DNA from: Clostridiales bacterium
GTDB lineage: Bacteria > Bacillota > Clostridia > Christensenellales > QALW01
Assembly (NCBI GenBank): GCA_015069575.1
Contig: SVIH01000006.1
Coordinates: forward strand, 1-64,000
Direction: 5' to 3'
DNA length: 64,000 bases
The notes under the pieces are model-generated. The model was not told where the DNA came from. It ran no database searches and was given only the letters and a program-made list of their open reading frames with translations. Made by a program: the position numbers and the translations under genes. Positions 45,528-53,536 of the stretch are shown in pieces (positions within the stretch are counted from its first letter, which is position 1; each line of letters starts with the position of its first letter).

Positions 45528-46966
45528 TTTATATCTCCTTTTGATGCGTTTTCAAGAAGTGTGCGTTTTAAATCATACAATTTTTGTGAAAGGTCAACCT
45601 TATAAACATGGGGTCTTGTTAAGCGCTTGTATTCATCCCATAAAATATCCATTTGTGCAAAGTAATTTTTTTGAATATCTTTAATGCTTGGGGATTCATA
45701 AACTTTTTTACCGTCAATAAAAATTGGTTTTAAAAGTGGAACAGCATAAAAGTTTTCTATGGTCATCTTTTTCCATGTGTCAACAGGGTCAAAGATGGTT
45801 AAAGGTTGTGTTTGGTCAATAACTTCCTCATCTAAAGTAATTAAATCGGCATAAGCCTTATTATCTTCTTTTGAAATTAAGCGATAAACCTGCTTATAGC
45901 CTGGGTTTGTAACTTTAATTGGGTTCTCACTTACCTTAATTTTAGGAATCATTTCCCCATTTACGATTTCGGCAGCAAGTTTGTAAACACCGCCTAAAGC
46001 GGGCATATCGTCACTTGTAATTAACTTTGTACCAACGCCGTAAACATCAAGTTTTGCACCTTGCATTTTAAGATCCCAGATAACTTTTTCATCTAAATCG
46101 CCTGAAGCGAATATTTTTGCGTTTTCAAAACCTGCTTCATCAAGCATTTTTCTTGCTTTTTTTGAAAGGTATGCAAGGTCACCTGAATCAAGGCGAATAC
46201 CAACAGGCTCGTAACCTTTTTCCCTTAATTCCTTAAACACTGTAATGGCATTCGGAACACCGCTTTTTAAGGTGTTGTAAGTATCAACAAGCAACAGACA
46301 GCCGCTTGGGTACATATCGGCATATGCTCTGAAGGCAGATAATTCGTCAGGGAATGACATAACCCATGAGTGTGCATGAGTTCCACCTACAGAAACATCA
46401 AAAAGCTGGCCCGTAAGCACATTGCTTGTGCCATCGCAACCGCCAACCATAGCAGCGCGAGCACCGTAAATGCCGGCATCGGGGCCTTGTGCGCGCCTTA
46501 AACCAAACTCTAAAACACGCTTGCCTTCTGCGGCAGTAACAACTTTAGAAGCCTTTGTTGCGATTAAAGTTTGGTGGTTAATAATATTTAAAAGTGCAGT
46601 TTCCATTAATTGAGCCTGCATAATAGGAGCTTTAACGCGAATTAACGGCTCACGCGGAAAAACAGGAGTACCTTCTTCAACCGCATAAATTTCCCCTGTG
46701 AATTTAAAATCCTTTAAATACTCAAGAAAATCTTCACCAAAAATGTTTAGCGAACGAAGATAATCAATATCTTCTTCAGAAAAATGCAAGTTTTCAACAT
46801 ATTCGATGGCTTGCTCCAAACCTGCCATAATAGCGTAAACGCTGTGATTCATAAGCGGGCGGAAAAACAAATCAAAAACTGCGATATTATCTTTCATACC
46901 GTGTTTAAAGTAGCCATTCATCATTGTAAGTTGATAAAGGTCAGTCATCATTGTTAAGTTACGCAT
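45524..46966 (-). CDS. pncB: Nicotinate phosphoribosyltransferase
   Basis: First step of nicotinate salvage to NAD. 480 residues with MTDLYQLTMMNGYF at the N-terminus, EFGLRRAQGPDAG, GTSNVLTGQLF and VGIRLDSGDLAYLSKKAR, which form the active site of this type-II PRTase. AGGAGG lies nine bases before the ATG. It heads the unit with the DivIVA-like, propeller-like and WYL genes. NadE, the last NAD step, is at 59.2 kb. Confidence 0.94.
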   Translation of the reverse strand: MRNLTMMTDLYQLTMMNGYFKHGMKDNIAVFDLFFRPLMNHSVYAIMAGLEQAIEYVENLHFSEEDIDYLRSLNIFGEDFLEYLKDFKFTGEIYAVEEGTPVFPREPLIRVKAPIMQAQLMETALLNIINHQTLIATKASKVVTAAEGKRVLEFGLRRAQGPDAGIYGARAAMVGGCDGTSNVLTGQLFDVSVGGTHAHSWVMSFPDELSAFRAYADMYPSGCLLLVDTYNTLKSGVPNAITVFKELREKGYEPVGIRLDSGDLAYLSKKARKMLDEAGFENAKIFASGDLDEKVIWDLKMQGAKLDVYGVGTKLITSDDMPALGGVYKLAAEIVNGEMIPKIKVSENPIKVTNPGYKQVYRLISKEDNKAYADLITLDEEVIDQTQPLTIFDPVDTWKKMTIENFYAVPLLKPIFIDGKKVYESPSIKDIQKNYFAQMDILWDEYKRLTRPHVYKVDLSQKLYDLKRTLLENASKGDIK

Positions 46967-47047
46967 TTATTTTTTCCTCCTTTAAACCGTCTTTATAATG
47001 ATTGTTGTTTGTCGAAACAGCAATGTTATATGCAGTTTTAATATTCT

Positions 47048-47887
47048 TTAATCATTATAAAAGGGTATTTCTTGTTTGTATTTTTTTATTGCTAAAATTA
47101 ATAAAGTTATGGTTGCTGAAATGCAAAGTACAATCGAAAGTATTGCTGAAACCGGCACGCTTCCGATGGTTAGCTGATCAGTTCTCAGCCATTCAACTAT
47201 GCCCCGTTCAAAACCGTAAAGGGCAAGATATGTTAAGGTAATCTGCCCATAATATTTTTGTTTAAAGAAAAGTAAACATAAAACTGCAAAGATTAAAAAG
47301 CACCACAAAGATTCATAAAAGAAGGTTGCCTGATACCAGCCTGCAGGCTCTGTTCCCTTTGGCGAATCAAGATAAACTGCATAAGGAAAAAATTGCAACG
47401 AAGTGTTTTCAACTAATGCCCCGTGGGCTTCCTGATTAAAAAAGTTGCCCCATCTGCCGATTGCCTGGCCTAACGCAAGGGAACCTGCACAAACATCTAA
47501 AAGCGAAAACCAATTGTATTTTTTGCGCCAGGCGTAAAAAGAAAGCCCGATAACACAGCCGATTATACCACCGTAAATAGCAAGCCCGCCTTGACGAATG
47601 TCAATGATTTTACCTATAGTTGCAATAATATCACCGGGAACAAAATAACTCTTCCACTGAAAAATAACATAATAGGTTCTTGCGCCAACAATAGCGCCGA
47701 TTATACAGATAATAAGCATATCCACGGTTAAATCGCTTGGGTATCCGCGTTTTTTGCATAAAAACGAAGTGTTTATAAAAGCAAGCAAAAACCCAAAGGC
47801 AATTAAAACACCGTACCAATAAATATCAAAACCGGAAATACCTAAAAAGTTTTCAAACAAAACGCCTGTTTTTGCTAAAAATGACAT
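47048..47887 (-). CDS. lgt: Prolipoprotein diacylglyceryl transferase
   Basis: Attaches diacylglycerol to lipobox cysteines of pre-lipoproteins. 279 residues, polytopic, with the essential signature GRWGNFFNQEAHG, RQGGLAIYGG before it and FERGIVEWLRTD near the end. The ATG overlaps the ispE stop by one base. Substrates in this window include the ABC binding protein (53.5 kb) and the lipoprotein-glycosyltransferase (63 kb). Confidence 0.95.
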   Translation of the reverse strand: MSFLAKTGVLFENFLGISGFDIYWYGVLIAFGFLLAFINTSFLCKKRGYPSDLTVDMLIICIIGAIVGARTYYVIFQWKSYFVPGDIIATIGKIIDIRQGGLAIYGGIIGCVIGLSFYAWRKKYNWFSLLDVCAGSLALGQAIGRWGNFFNQEAHGALVENTSLQFFPYAVYLDSPKGTEPAGWYQATFFYESLWCFLIFAVLCLLFFKQKYYGQITLTYLALYGFERGIVEWLRTDQLTIGSVPVSAILSIVLCISATITLLILAIKKYKQEIPFYND

Positions 47888-48765
47888 TATACTTCCTCCT
47901 TAAAACGAATGCCCGAGGGTGTTGTCTGACAAATACAACTCCAGCAATCGTTAAAGTTTTTTCGCTGTTCCATTGCCTGTTCAATAGATTTAAAAACACC
48001 AAAAACAACGCTTCCCGAACCTGTCATAGAAACAAATTCTGCGCCTGCATCCTGCAATCTCTTAATATTATCGTCTATGCTAGGCGCAACGGTGTTTGCG
48101 CTTTCGGTTAAAACATTACCGCCAAACAACCGCATATTTTCGTAGTTTAAATTATAAAGCGCATCAAGAAATTTATCCGTTTCAGGTTTTTGTTTGCTGC
48201 CGATTTCATCATAGGTAGTATAAACTTTTTTTGTTGAAGCAGTCTGGCGCTTAGGCATAATCAAAAGTAATGGAATTTGCTTTGGGGCGCGCAATTTTGT
48301 TAATTTTTCACCTATTCCCTGCGCCCTATAAAGCCCGCCTTTTAACATAAAAGGAACATCGGCGCCAATTTTTAAGGCTAAATCAGAAAGTTCCATATCG
48401 CTTAAAGGGTAGTCATAAAGGGAATTCAAACCCTTTAAAACAGCGGCGGCATCAGCGCTTCCGCCTGCCAACCCTGCGCCTGAGGGAATAACTTTTTTTA
48501 TAAAAATTTCACAACCTTTATCTATGCCCGTGGCTTCATAAAAGAGTTTTGCGCTTAAAAAGGCGGTGTTTCGTTCGTCAACAGGCAACCACTTAAGGTT
48601 TGTTTTAAGATTAATGCCTTCCCCACCCGTTTTTATTTTTATAGTATCGTAAAGAGTGATGCGTTGCATAAGCATATCAAGTAAATGGTAACCCCGTTCA
48701 TCTACAGATAAAATATCAAGGGTCCAGTTGATTTTTGCAGGGGCAAGAATATTAACACTGTCCAT
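47887..48765 (-). CDS. ispE: 4-diphosphocytidyl-2-C-methyl-D-erythritol kinase
   Basis: GHMP-family kinase of the MEP isoprenoid pathway, which supplies DMAPP (also used by MiaA). 292 residues beginning MDSVNILAPAKINWTL; the GHMP motif PSGAGLAGGSADAAAVL is complete and the C-terminal MTGSGSVVFGVF motif is present. I prefer the ATG at 48765 (GGAG 11 bases upstream) to a TTG three codons earlier, which would sit almost on the ribosome binding site. Confidence 0.94.
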   Translation of the reverse strand: MDSVNILAPAKINWTLDILSVDERGYHLLDMLMQRITLYDTIKIKTGGEGINLKTNLKWLPVDERNTAFLSAKLFYEATGIDKGCEIFIKKVIPSGAGLAGGSADAAAVLKGLNSLYDYPLSDMELSDLALKIGADVPFMLKGGLYRAQGIGEKLTKLRAPKQIPLLLIMPKRQTASTKKVYTTYDEIGSKQKPETDKFLDALYNLNYENMRLFGGNVLTESANTVAPSIDDNIKRLQDAGAEFVSMTGSGSVVFGVFKSIEQAMEQRKNFNDCWSCICQTTPSGIRFKEEV

Positions 48766-48797
48766 AAGTAACAATTCTCCAATTTAATATTACAAAT

Positions 48798-48826
48798 AGT
48801 ATATCACTTTTAAAAAAGAAATGCAA
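48798..48826 (-). promoter_or_regulatory. Promoter of ispE-lgt
   Basis: TTGCAT (48826-48821), 17 bases, TATACT (48803-48798) with TGn extension on the minus strand. Confidence 0.55.
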
Positions 48827-48866
48827 ATATATTAGATATAAATATATTAAATATATTAAAAAAGGG

Positions 48867-48895
48867 TTTACAAAAATCGCAGGATAAATTATACT
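48867..48895 (+). promoter_or_regulatory. Promoter of the D,D-carboxypeptidase gene
   Basis: TTTACA (48867-48872), 17 bases, TATACT (48890-48895). It does not have the spacing of a SigF promoter, so the gene is probably vegetative. Confidence 0.55.
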
Positions 48896-48925
48896 TTATT
48901 GTGAATAATTTTGTGGAGCAAGGAT

Positions 48926-50356
48926 ATGTTTAATAAATTCTTCAAAAATTTCATATGCCTGATGTTAGCGTTGTTTGTTCTTACAATGCCCGTCTATGCA
49001 TATAATGATTTATCAACAGGACAATCCCTCAACATTACAGCAAAAGGAGCAATCCTGGTAGATATTAACACAGATATAATTTTGTATAAAAGATATATGG
49101 ATGTGGCTATCCGCCCTGCAAGTATGACGAAAATGATGACGCTGCTTGTTGCCTGGGAGCAAACAAAGGACAGGCAGAATGAAATCGTTTCTTTAACAAA
49201 AGAAATGATAGAAGTGCCCGATGGTTCATCAAGCGCTAATCTGAACGTCGGGGATAAAGTAAGCATACACGACCTTTTTTACGGTATGATGCTTCCATCA
49301 GGTAACGATGCCGCAAAAGCACTTGCATATATTGTTTCAGGTAATGAAAAGAATTTTGCCCTTTTAATGAATGATAAGGCAAAGGAACTTGGTATGAACA
49401 AGTCTTCCTTTAAAAATGCTCACGGTTTTGATGAAGATGGTCACTACACCACACCCTACGATCTTGCGCTTTTATGCCAAGTGCTTTGTGAAAACGAAGA
49501 ACTTATAAAAATATTTTCAAGTGTTAAATATACGATGACCGTTTATCCAAAGGGTGATATGAACGCGCCTACAAAACAAACTGTTTATAACACGAACAAT
49601 ATGATCAATAAAAACAGCGCCGAATATTTTGAAGGATTTAAAGGGATAAAAACGGGCTTTACTAAACTTGCAGGCAACTGTCTTGCGGGATATTATGAAA
49701 AAGATGGCAGAAAAATGGTGGCTGTTGTTGCTAACTGTGACCCTACTATGCGCGATAGCGATATGCGTGCGCTATTAAATTATGGAATTAAAACTTTTGA
49801 TACATTAAATCTTAACGAGATATTTGCTACTAAAAAAATAGTGGTTGATCTTGAAAATGCTTCATTAGGTGATGAATCCAACGGTCAGTTAGAGTTGTAT
49901 CTTCAGCACCATGAAGAATCAAAATATATAACTCTTTCAAAAAGTGAAGGCACAAAAATACGCACCTTTGATGAAAACACAGTTTCCATCCGTTATCCCG
50001 TTGTAAGCGCGCCTGTGAAGTCAGGACAACAGGTGGGCACAGTTGAATTTGTTTATGATAACGAAGTAATATATTCTGCCCCTGCCCTTGCTTCCCGCAT
50101 GGTTGATGCGGAAATTGAAAGCCCTAAAGATCTTGTTTCACTGGGAATAAAGGGTAAAATAAGGGTATCATTTGGATTTTTAACAAGCAGATATTTTTTG
50201 ATTCCCCTGTTTTCTTTTGTGGCTCTGGCGGGTTTTGTTTATGGTTTTTTGCTTTTGAGAAAAAGACAAGTGATGCGTGTGCGTGCAAGGCAAAAGAACG
50301 GAATGGCGCGGCGCAGAAGAAGTTCTGCAACACGACAAAATAACAGAATGCTTTAA
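48926..50356 (+). CDS. D-alanyl-D-alanine carboxypeptidase (S11 family, PBP5/DacF type)
   Basis: Trims the terminal D-Ala from peptidoglycan stem peptides. 476 residues from the ATG at 48926, chosen for its GGAG site seven bases upstream; a TTG five codons earlier lies before that site. Signal peptide ends near MPVYA. Active-site motifs: S66-M-T-K69, SGND and KTGFTKLAG. A C-terminal beta domain is followed by a transmembrane helix (LIPLFSFVALAGFVYGFLLL) and a basic tail. mntP follows after 13 bases. Confidence 0.93.
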   Translation: MFNKFFKNFICLMLALFVLTMPVYAYNDLSTGQSLNITAKGAILVDINTDIILYKRYMDVAIRPASMTKMMTLLVAWEQTKDRQNEIVSLTKEMIEVPDGSSSANLNVGDKVSIHDLFYGMMLPSGNDAAKALAYIVSGNEKNFALLMNDKAKELGMNKSSFKNAHGFDEDGHYTTPYDLALLCQVLCENEELIKIFSSVKYTMTVYPKGDMNAPTKQTVYNTNNMINKNSAEYFEGFKGIKTGFTKLAGNCLAGYYEKDGRKMVAVVANCDPTMRDSDMRALLNYGIKTFDTLNLNEIFATKKIVVDLENASLGDESNGQLELYLQHHEESKYITLSKSEGTKIRTFDENTVSIRYPVVSAPVKSGQQVGTVEFVYDNEVIYSAPALASRMVDAEIESPKDLVSLGIKGKIRVSFGFLTSRYFLIPLFSFVALAGFVYGFLLLRKRQVMRVRARQKNGMARRRRSSATRQNNRML

Positions 50357-50369
50357 AGGATAAAATTTT

Positions 50370-50954
50370 ATGATGAATTTAGCGTTTTATATTACCGCAA
50401 TTATGCTTGGCGCAGGCTTGGCGGCAGATGCATTTTCTGTTTCACTTGCCAACGGCTTAAACGAGAGCAAAATGAAAACAAGTAAAATGTGCCTTGTTGC
50501 CGGTCTTTTTGCTGTGTTTCAAGGCTTTATGCCAATGCTTGGTTGGCTTTTTGTGCACACTTTAGTTGAATATTTTAAGGTGTTTGAAAAGTTTATTCCA
50601 TGGATTGCATTGATTCTTTTAGTGTTTATCGGTGGCAAAATGCTTATAGAAGCCTTTGATAAAAAATGCTCTGAAGAAGAGGTTAAACCTCTTGGAATCG
50701 GCTTGTTGCTTATACAGGCACTTGCAACAAGTATTGATGCGCTTTCTGTTGGTTTTACCATTGCAACGCATACCATTATTCCTGCGCTTGCAACTGCTTT
50801 AATAATCGCATTAATTACTTTTGTGGTTTGCTTTATGGGTATAATTATCGGCAAAAAATTTGGCACAAAATTAAAAAATAAAGCGTCACTTTTAGGTGGC
50901 TTAATTTTAATAATTATTGGTATAGAAATTTTTATTACAGGAATGATAGGATAG
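50370..50954 (+). CDS. mntP: Manganese efflux pump MntP
   Basis: Six-helix membrane exporter (formerly YebN/DUF204). 194 residues with the duplicated family motif: GAGLAADAFSVSLANGL in the first half and ALATSIDALSVGFTIA in the second, which carry the conserved Asp residues. AAAGGAT precedes the ATG pair. Expression may join the carboxypeptidase transcript. Its neighbour across the terminator is the perR-rubrerythrin oxidative stress pair, where Mn(II) balance matters. Confidence 0.92.
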   Translation: MMNLAFYITAIMLGAGLAADAFSVSLANGLNESKMKTSKMCLVAGLFAVFQGFMPMLGWLFVHTLVEYFKVFEKFIPWIALILLVFIGGKMLIEAFDKKCSEEEVKPLGIGLLLIQALATSIDALSVGFTIATHTIIPALATALIIALITFVVCFMGIIIGKKFGTKLKNKASLLGGLILIIIGIEIFITGMIG

Positions 50955-51028
50955 AAAAAAGCACCGCAAAATGAAGTGAACCCCAAAAGTGTCTAACTTT
51001 TGGGGTTCATATCATTTGGGTGCTTTTT
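50955..51028. terminator. Long bidirectional terminator containing an IS-end-like palindrome
   Basis: The outer arms AAAAAAGCACC (50955-50965) and GGGTGCTTTTT (51018-51028) form a terminator for mntP (+) and rubrerythrin (-). Between them is a 33-base palindrome at 50977-51009 (TGAACCCCAAAAGT...ACTTTTGGGGTTCA) that shares the 24-base run 95-119 with the IS end at the left edge. The whole can fold as one hairpin with arms of over 30 bases. Confidence 0.8.
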
Positions 51029-51035
51029 GCTAATT

Positions 51036-51572
51036 TTAGTAATTTTCTTTTCTGATTTCAAAGTAGCTCTGGGGATGAACGCAAACGGGGCAAACCTTAG
51101 GAGCTTTTTTGCCGATTACAAGGTGACCGCAGTTACGGCATTCCCACATTGTTTCTTCAGCCTTTTCAAATACCTGTTGCATTTCAACGTTGTTTAAAAG
51201 CTTAAGATATCTTTCTTCGTGGGTCTTTTCAATAGCTGCAACCATTCTGAATTTTGCTGCGATAGCGGTAAAGCCTTCTTCTTCAGCTTCCTTTGCAAAT
51301 GTTGCGTACATATCTGTCCATTCATAGTTTTCGCCTTCTGCGGCTGCTTTAAGGTTTGCGGCTGTATCACCAAGAGCGCCTAATTCCTTAAACCACATTT
51401 TTGCGTGTTCTTTTTCATTATCAGCTGTAGCTTGGAAAATTGCTGCGATTTGCTCAAAACCTTCCTTTTTAGCTACGCTTGCAAAGTATGTGTATTTGTT
51501 GCGAGCCTGTGATTCACCTGCAAATGCTGCGTGAAGATTAGCTTCAGTTCTTGTTCCTTTTAATTCTGCCAT
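51036..51572 (-). CDS. rbr: Rubrerythrin
   Basis: Non-haem di-iron peroxidase that protects anaerobes from hydrogen peroxide. 178 residues from the ATG at 51572 (AGGAGG nine bases upstream; an 11-codon extension is rejected). The ferritin-like domain has the Glu ligands in [22 protein letters not shown] and EKTHEERY; the C-terminal rubredoxin-like domain has CRNCG and CPVC. It lies 58 bases downstream of perR in the same direction. Confidence 0.95.
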   Translation of the reverse strand: MAELKGTRTEANLHAAFAGESQARNKYTYFASVAKKEGFEQIAAIFQATADNEKEHAKMWFKELGALGDTAANLKAAAEGENYEWTDMYATFAKEAEEEGFTAIAAKFRMVAAIEKTHEERYLKLLNNVEMQQVFEKAEETMWECRNCGHLVIGKKAPKVCPVCVHPQSYFEIRKENY

Positions 51573-51630
51573 TTTTAAAATCCTCCTAAAATTTATAATA
51601 ATCATTTTTTATCAGGTTTATACCTGTTTT

Positions 51631-51993
51631 TTAAATTTCTTTTGCACAGTGTGGGCAAACACAGTGTAAGTTTATTGAAAACGATGTTATTTTTATGCCA
51701 TAATTTTTTTGTAAATCTTCTTTGATTCCGTGAACTTCAACATCAAAAACCTTACCGCATCTGTCACATATAGCATGCTGATGTTCAAAAATATTGCCGT
51801 CAAAACGGTCAGGCTCGCCTGCAATGGCAACGCGCATTATATATCCGTTTTCAGATAAATAATTCAAACTGTTGTATACTGTTGCAAGTGAGATGCTATG
51901 CTCTTGCCTTACTATATCGTATACTTCAGTGGCGTTAGGGTGGCAATAGCAATTTTTAACTGTATCTAATATTATCTGCCTTTGCGTTGTCAT
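51631..51993 (-). CDS. perR: Fur-family peroxide regulator (PerR-like)
   Basis: 120 residues: a winged helix (SLATVYNSLNYLSENGYI) then the dimerisation domain with a His-rich metal site (EHQHAICDRCG) and two CxxC pairs (CDRC and CPHC) for structural zinc. Neighbouring rubrerythrin and a 7-1-7 inverted repeat identical in form to a Per box over its own start site support PerR rather than Fur or Zur. The N-terminus is about 10-20 residues shorter than B. subtilis PerR. Confidence 0.85.
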   Translation of the reverse strand: MTTQRQIILDTVKNCYCHPNATEVYDIVRQEHSISLATVYNSLNYLSENGYIMRVAIAGEPDRFDGNIFEHQHAICDRCGKVFDVEVHGIKEDLQKNYGIKITSFSINLHCVCPHCAKEI

Positions 51994-52014
51994 TAACCCA
52001 CCTCACTTTTAGAT

Positions 52015-52029
52015 TTAGAATTATTCTAA
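52015..52029. promoter_or_regulatory. PerR operator (Per box)
   Basis: TTAGAATTATTCTAA is a perfect 7-1-7 inverted repeat and matches the Per box TTATAATNATTATAA at 13 of 15 positions. It lies just downstream of the perR -10 box, where binding would block transcription. Confidence 0.8.
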
Positions 52030-52039
52030 TTACAAATTT

Positions 52040-52068
52040 ATTATAGCAAAGTGAAATTTGTTTGTCAA
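52040..52068 (-). promoter_or_regulatory. Promoter of perR(-rbr)
   Basis: Consensus TTGACA (52068-52063), 17 bases, TATAAT (52045-52040) on the minus strand. Confidence 0.8.
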
Positions 52069-52098
52069 TACTTTTTTTAAAAAAATTTTAAAAAAATA

Positions 52099-52122
52099 AA
52101 TGCCGGCACAAAACCGACATTA
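52099..52122 (-). terminator. Terminator of the ABC transporter operon
   Basis: On the minus strand AATGTCGG pairs with CCGGCATT (one G-U pair), followed by a T-run. Confidence 0.7.
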
Positions 52123-52125
52123 TTT

Positions 52126-52875
52126 TTAAAGTGAATTTGATAAAAACGCCTTTAAACGCTCTGATTTAGGATTATCAAAAATTTCTTCAGGGGTGCCAAC
52201 TTCTTCAATAATCCCGTTAGCCATAAAGATAACGCGGTCAGAAACTTCGCGGGCAAACTGCATTTCGTGGGTAACAACCACCATTGTTGAGTCATTATCT
52301 TTAAGTGAACGGATAACCTTTAAAACCTCCCCTGTTAATTCGGGGTCCAGTGCACTTGTAGGTTCATCAAAGCAAAGAATATCAGGGTCTAACGCTAACG
52401 CGCGGGCAATAGCAACGCGCTGTTGCTGTCCACCTGAAAGGGTGCAAGGGTAAGCGTCTTTTTTATCGTTTAAACCAACCTCTGCAATAATTTTTTCCGC
52501 CTTTTTTGTAATTTCTTCAATCTTGCCACGCTTTAAAAGTGTTGGGGCAAGGGCAACATTTTTTAAAACGGTGTATTGGGGGAACAAATTAAACTGCTGA
52601 AAAACAAGCCCGAAATGCAAGCGGTTTTCACGAAGCTTGCTATCGGAAAGCTCTTTTTTCTTTTCACCGTCAAAAATAACCTTATCACCTATTTTAATAA
52701 CGCCCTTATCTGCAAGCTCTAAAAAATTAAGACAACGCAAAAGGGTGGTTTTACCTGAACCGGATGAACCGATAATGGTAAGAACCTCGCCTTTATTAAG
52801 GGAAAAATTTATATCTTTCAAAACCTGATTTTTAGAAAAGGATTTTGAAAGATTTTCAACCTTTAAAATCTCCAT
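52126..52875 (-). CDS. Polar amino-acid ABC transporter, ATP-binding protein
   Basis: 249-residue ATPase of the GlnQ/HisP type. Walker [14 protein letters not shown]-loop [13 protein letters not shown], signature [16 protein letters not shown], Walker [13 protein letters not shown] and the H-loop VVVTHEM are intact. It is the last gene of an SBP-permease-ATPase operon and starts three bases after the permease stop. The transported amino acid is not evident. Confidence 0.93.
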   Translation of the reverse strand: MEILKVENLSKSFSKNQVLKDINFSLNKGEVLTIIGSSGSGKTTLLRCLNFLELADKGVIKIGDKVIFDGEKKKELSDSKLRENRLHFGLVFQQFNLFPQYTVLKNVALAPTLLKRGKIEEITKKAEKIIAEVGLNDKKDAYPCTLSGGQQQRVAIARALALDPDILCFDEPTSALDPELTGEVLKVIRSLKDNDSTMVVVTHEMQFAREVSDRVIFMANGIIEEVGTPEEIFDNPKSERLKAFLSNSL

Positions 52876-52878
52876 AAA

Positions 52879-53523
52879 TTAACCTTTAAAATAATTTAAC
52901 TTTTTTTCAAGATAGCCGAATAACAGGGTTAAAACACCGTTAAACAGCAAGAAGAACACGCCTGTGTAGAACAGGGGCCATATAAGACCTTTACCTGTAA
53001 AGCGTTCAGCCGCCATAAGAATTTCAGCAACTGCGATAACGCGGGCAAGGGATGTATCTTTTACAAGAGTAATAATCTCGTTTGACATTGGCGGAACGAT
53101 ACGTTTAACCACCTGTAAAAGAATAACTTTAAAAAATATCTGCGGTCTTGTTAAACCTAAAACCTTACCTGCTTCCCATTGACCCTGGGAAATGCTTTCA
53201 ATACCGCCGCGATAGATTTCTGAAAAATAGCAGGCATAATTTATTGTAAAGGCTATAATTGCCGCAAGCATACGGTTGCGCATAGGCGTATCAAACACAA
53301 GACCCGGCACGTAAAAAACAACAAAAAGCTGGAGCATCAAGGGAGTACCCCTGATGATCCAGACAAATGTTTTTACAAGGTATTTTAAGGGTTTGAATTT
53401 TGACATTGACCCCAAAGTTATTATTAAACCTAAGGGGATAGAAAACAGCAATGTTTTTATAAATAGTTCGCAATTTTCTAAAAAGCCTGCAAGCAACTCA
53501 ATTGTTACTTGTTGAAAATTCAT
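52879..53523 (-). CDS. Polar amino-acid ABC transporter, permease
   Basis: 214-residue membrane protein of the HisM/GlnP type with five predicted helices. IIRGTPLMLQLFVVFY and YFSEIYRGGIESISQGQWEA (the EAA-type coupling loop) identify the family. It lies 13 bases after the binding protein gene. Only one permease gene is present, so it probably forms a homodimer. Confidence 0.92.
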   Translation of the reverse strand: MNFQQVTIELLAGFLENCELFIKTLLFSIPLGLIITLGSMSKFKPLKYLVKTFVWIIRGTPLMLQLFVVFYVPGLVFDTPMRNRMLAAIIAFTINYACYFSEIYRGGIESISQGQWEAGKVLGLTRPQIFFKVILLQVVKRIVPPMSNEIITLVKDTSLARVIAVAEILMAAERFTGKGLIWPLFYTGVFFLLFNGVLTLLFGYLEKKLNYFKG

Positions 53524-53536
53524 TTTAATCTCCTAA

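Noticed and set aside
47010-47016. Spo0A box (TGTCGAA) upstream of pncB
   Set aside because: A single seven-base match is expected several times by chance in 64 kb, and pncB has no known tie to Spo0A.
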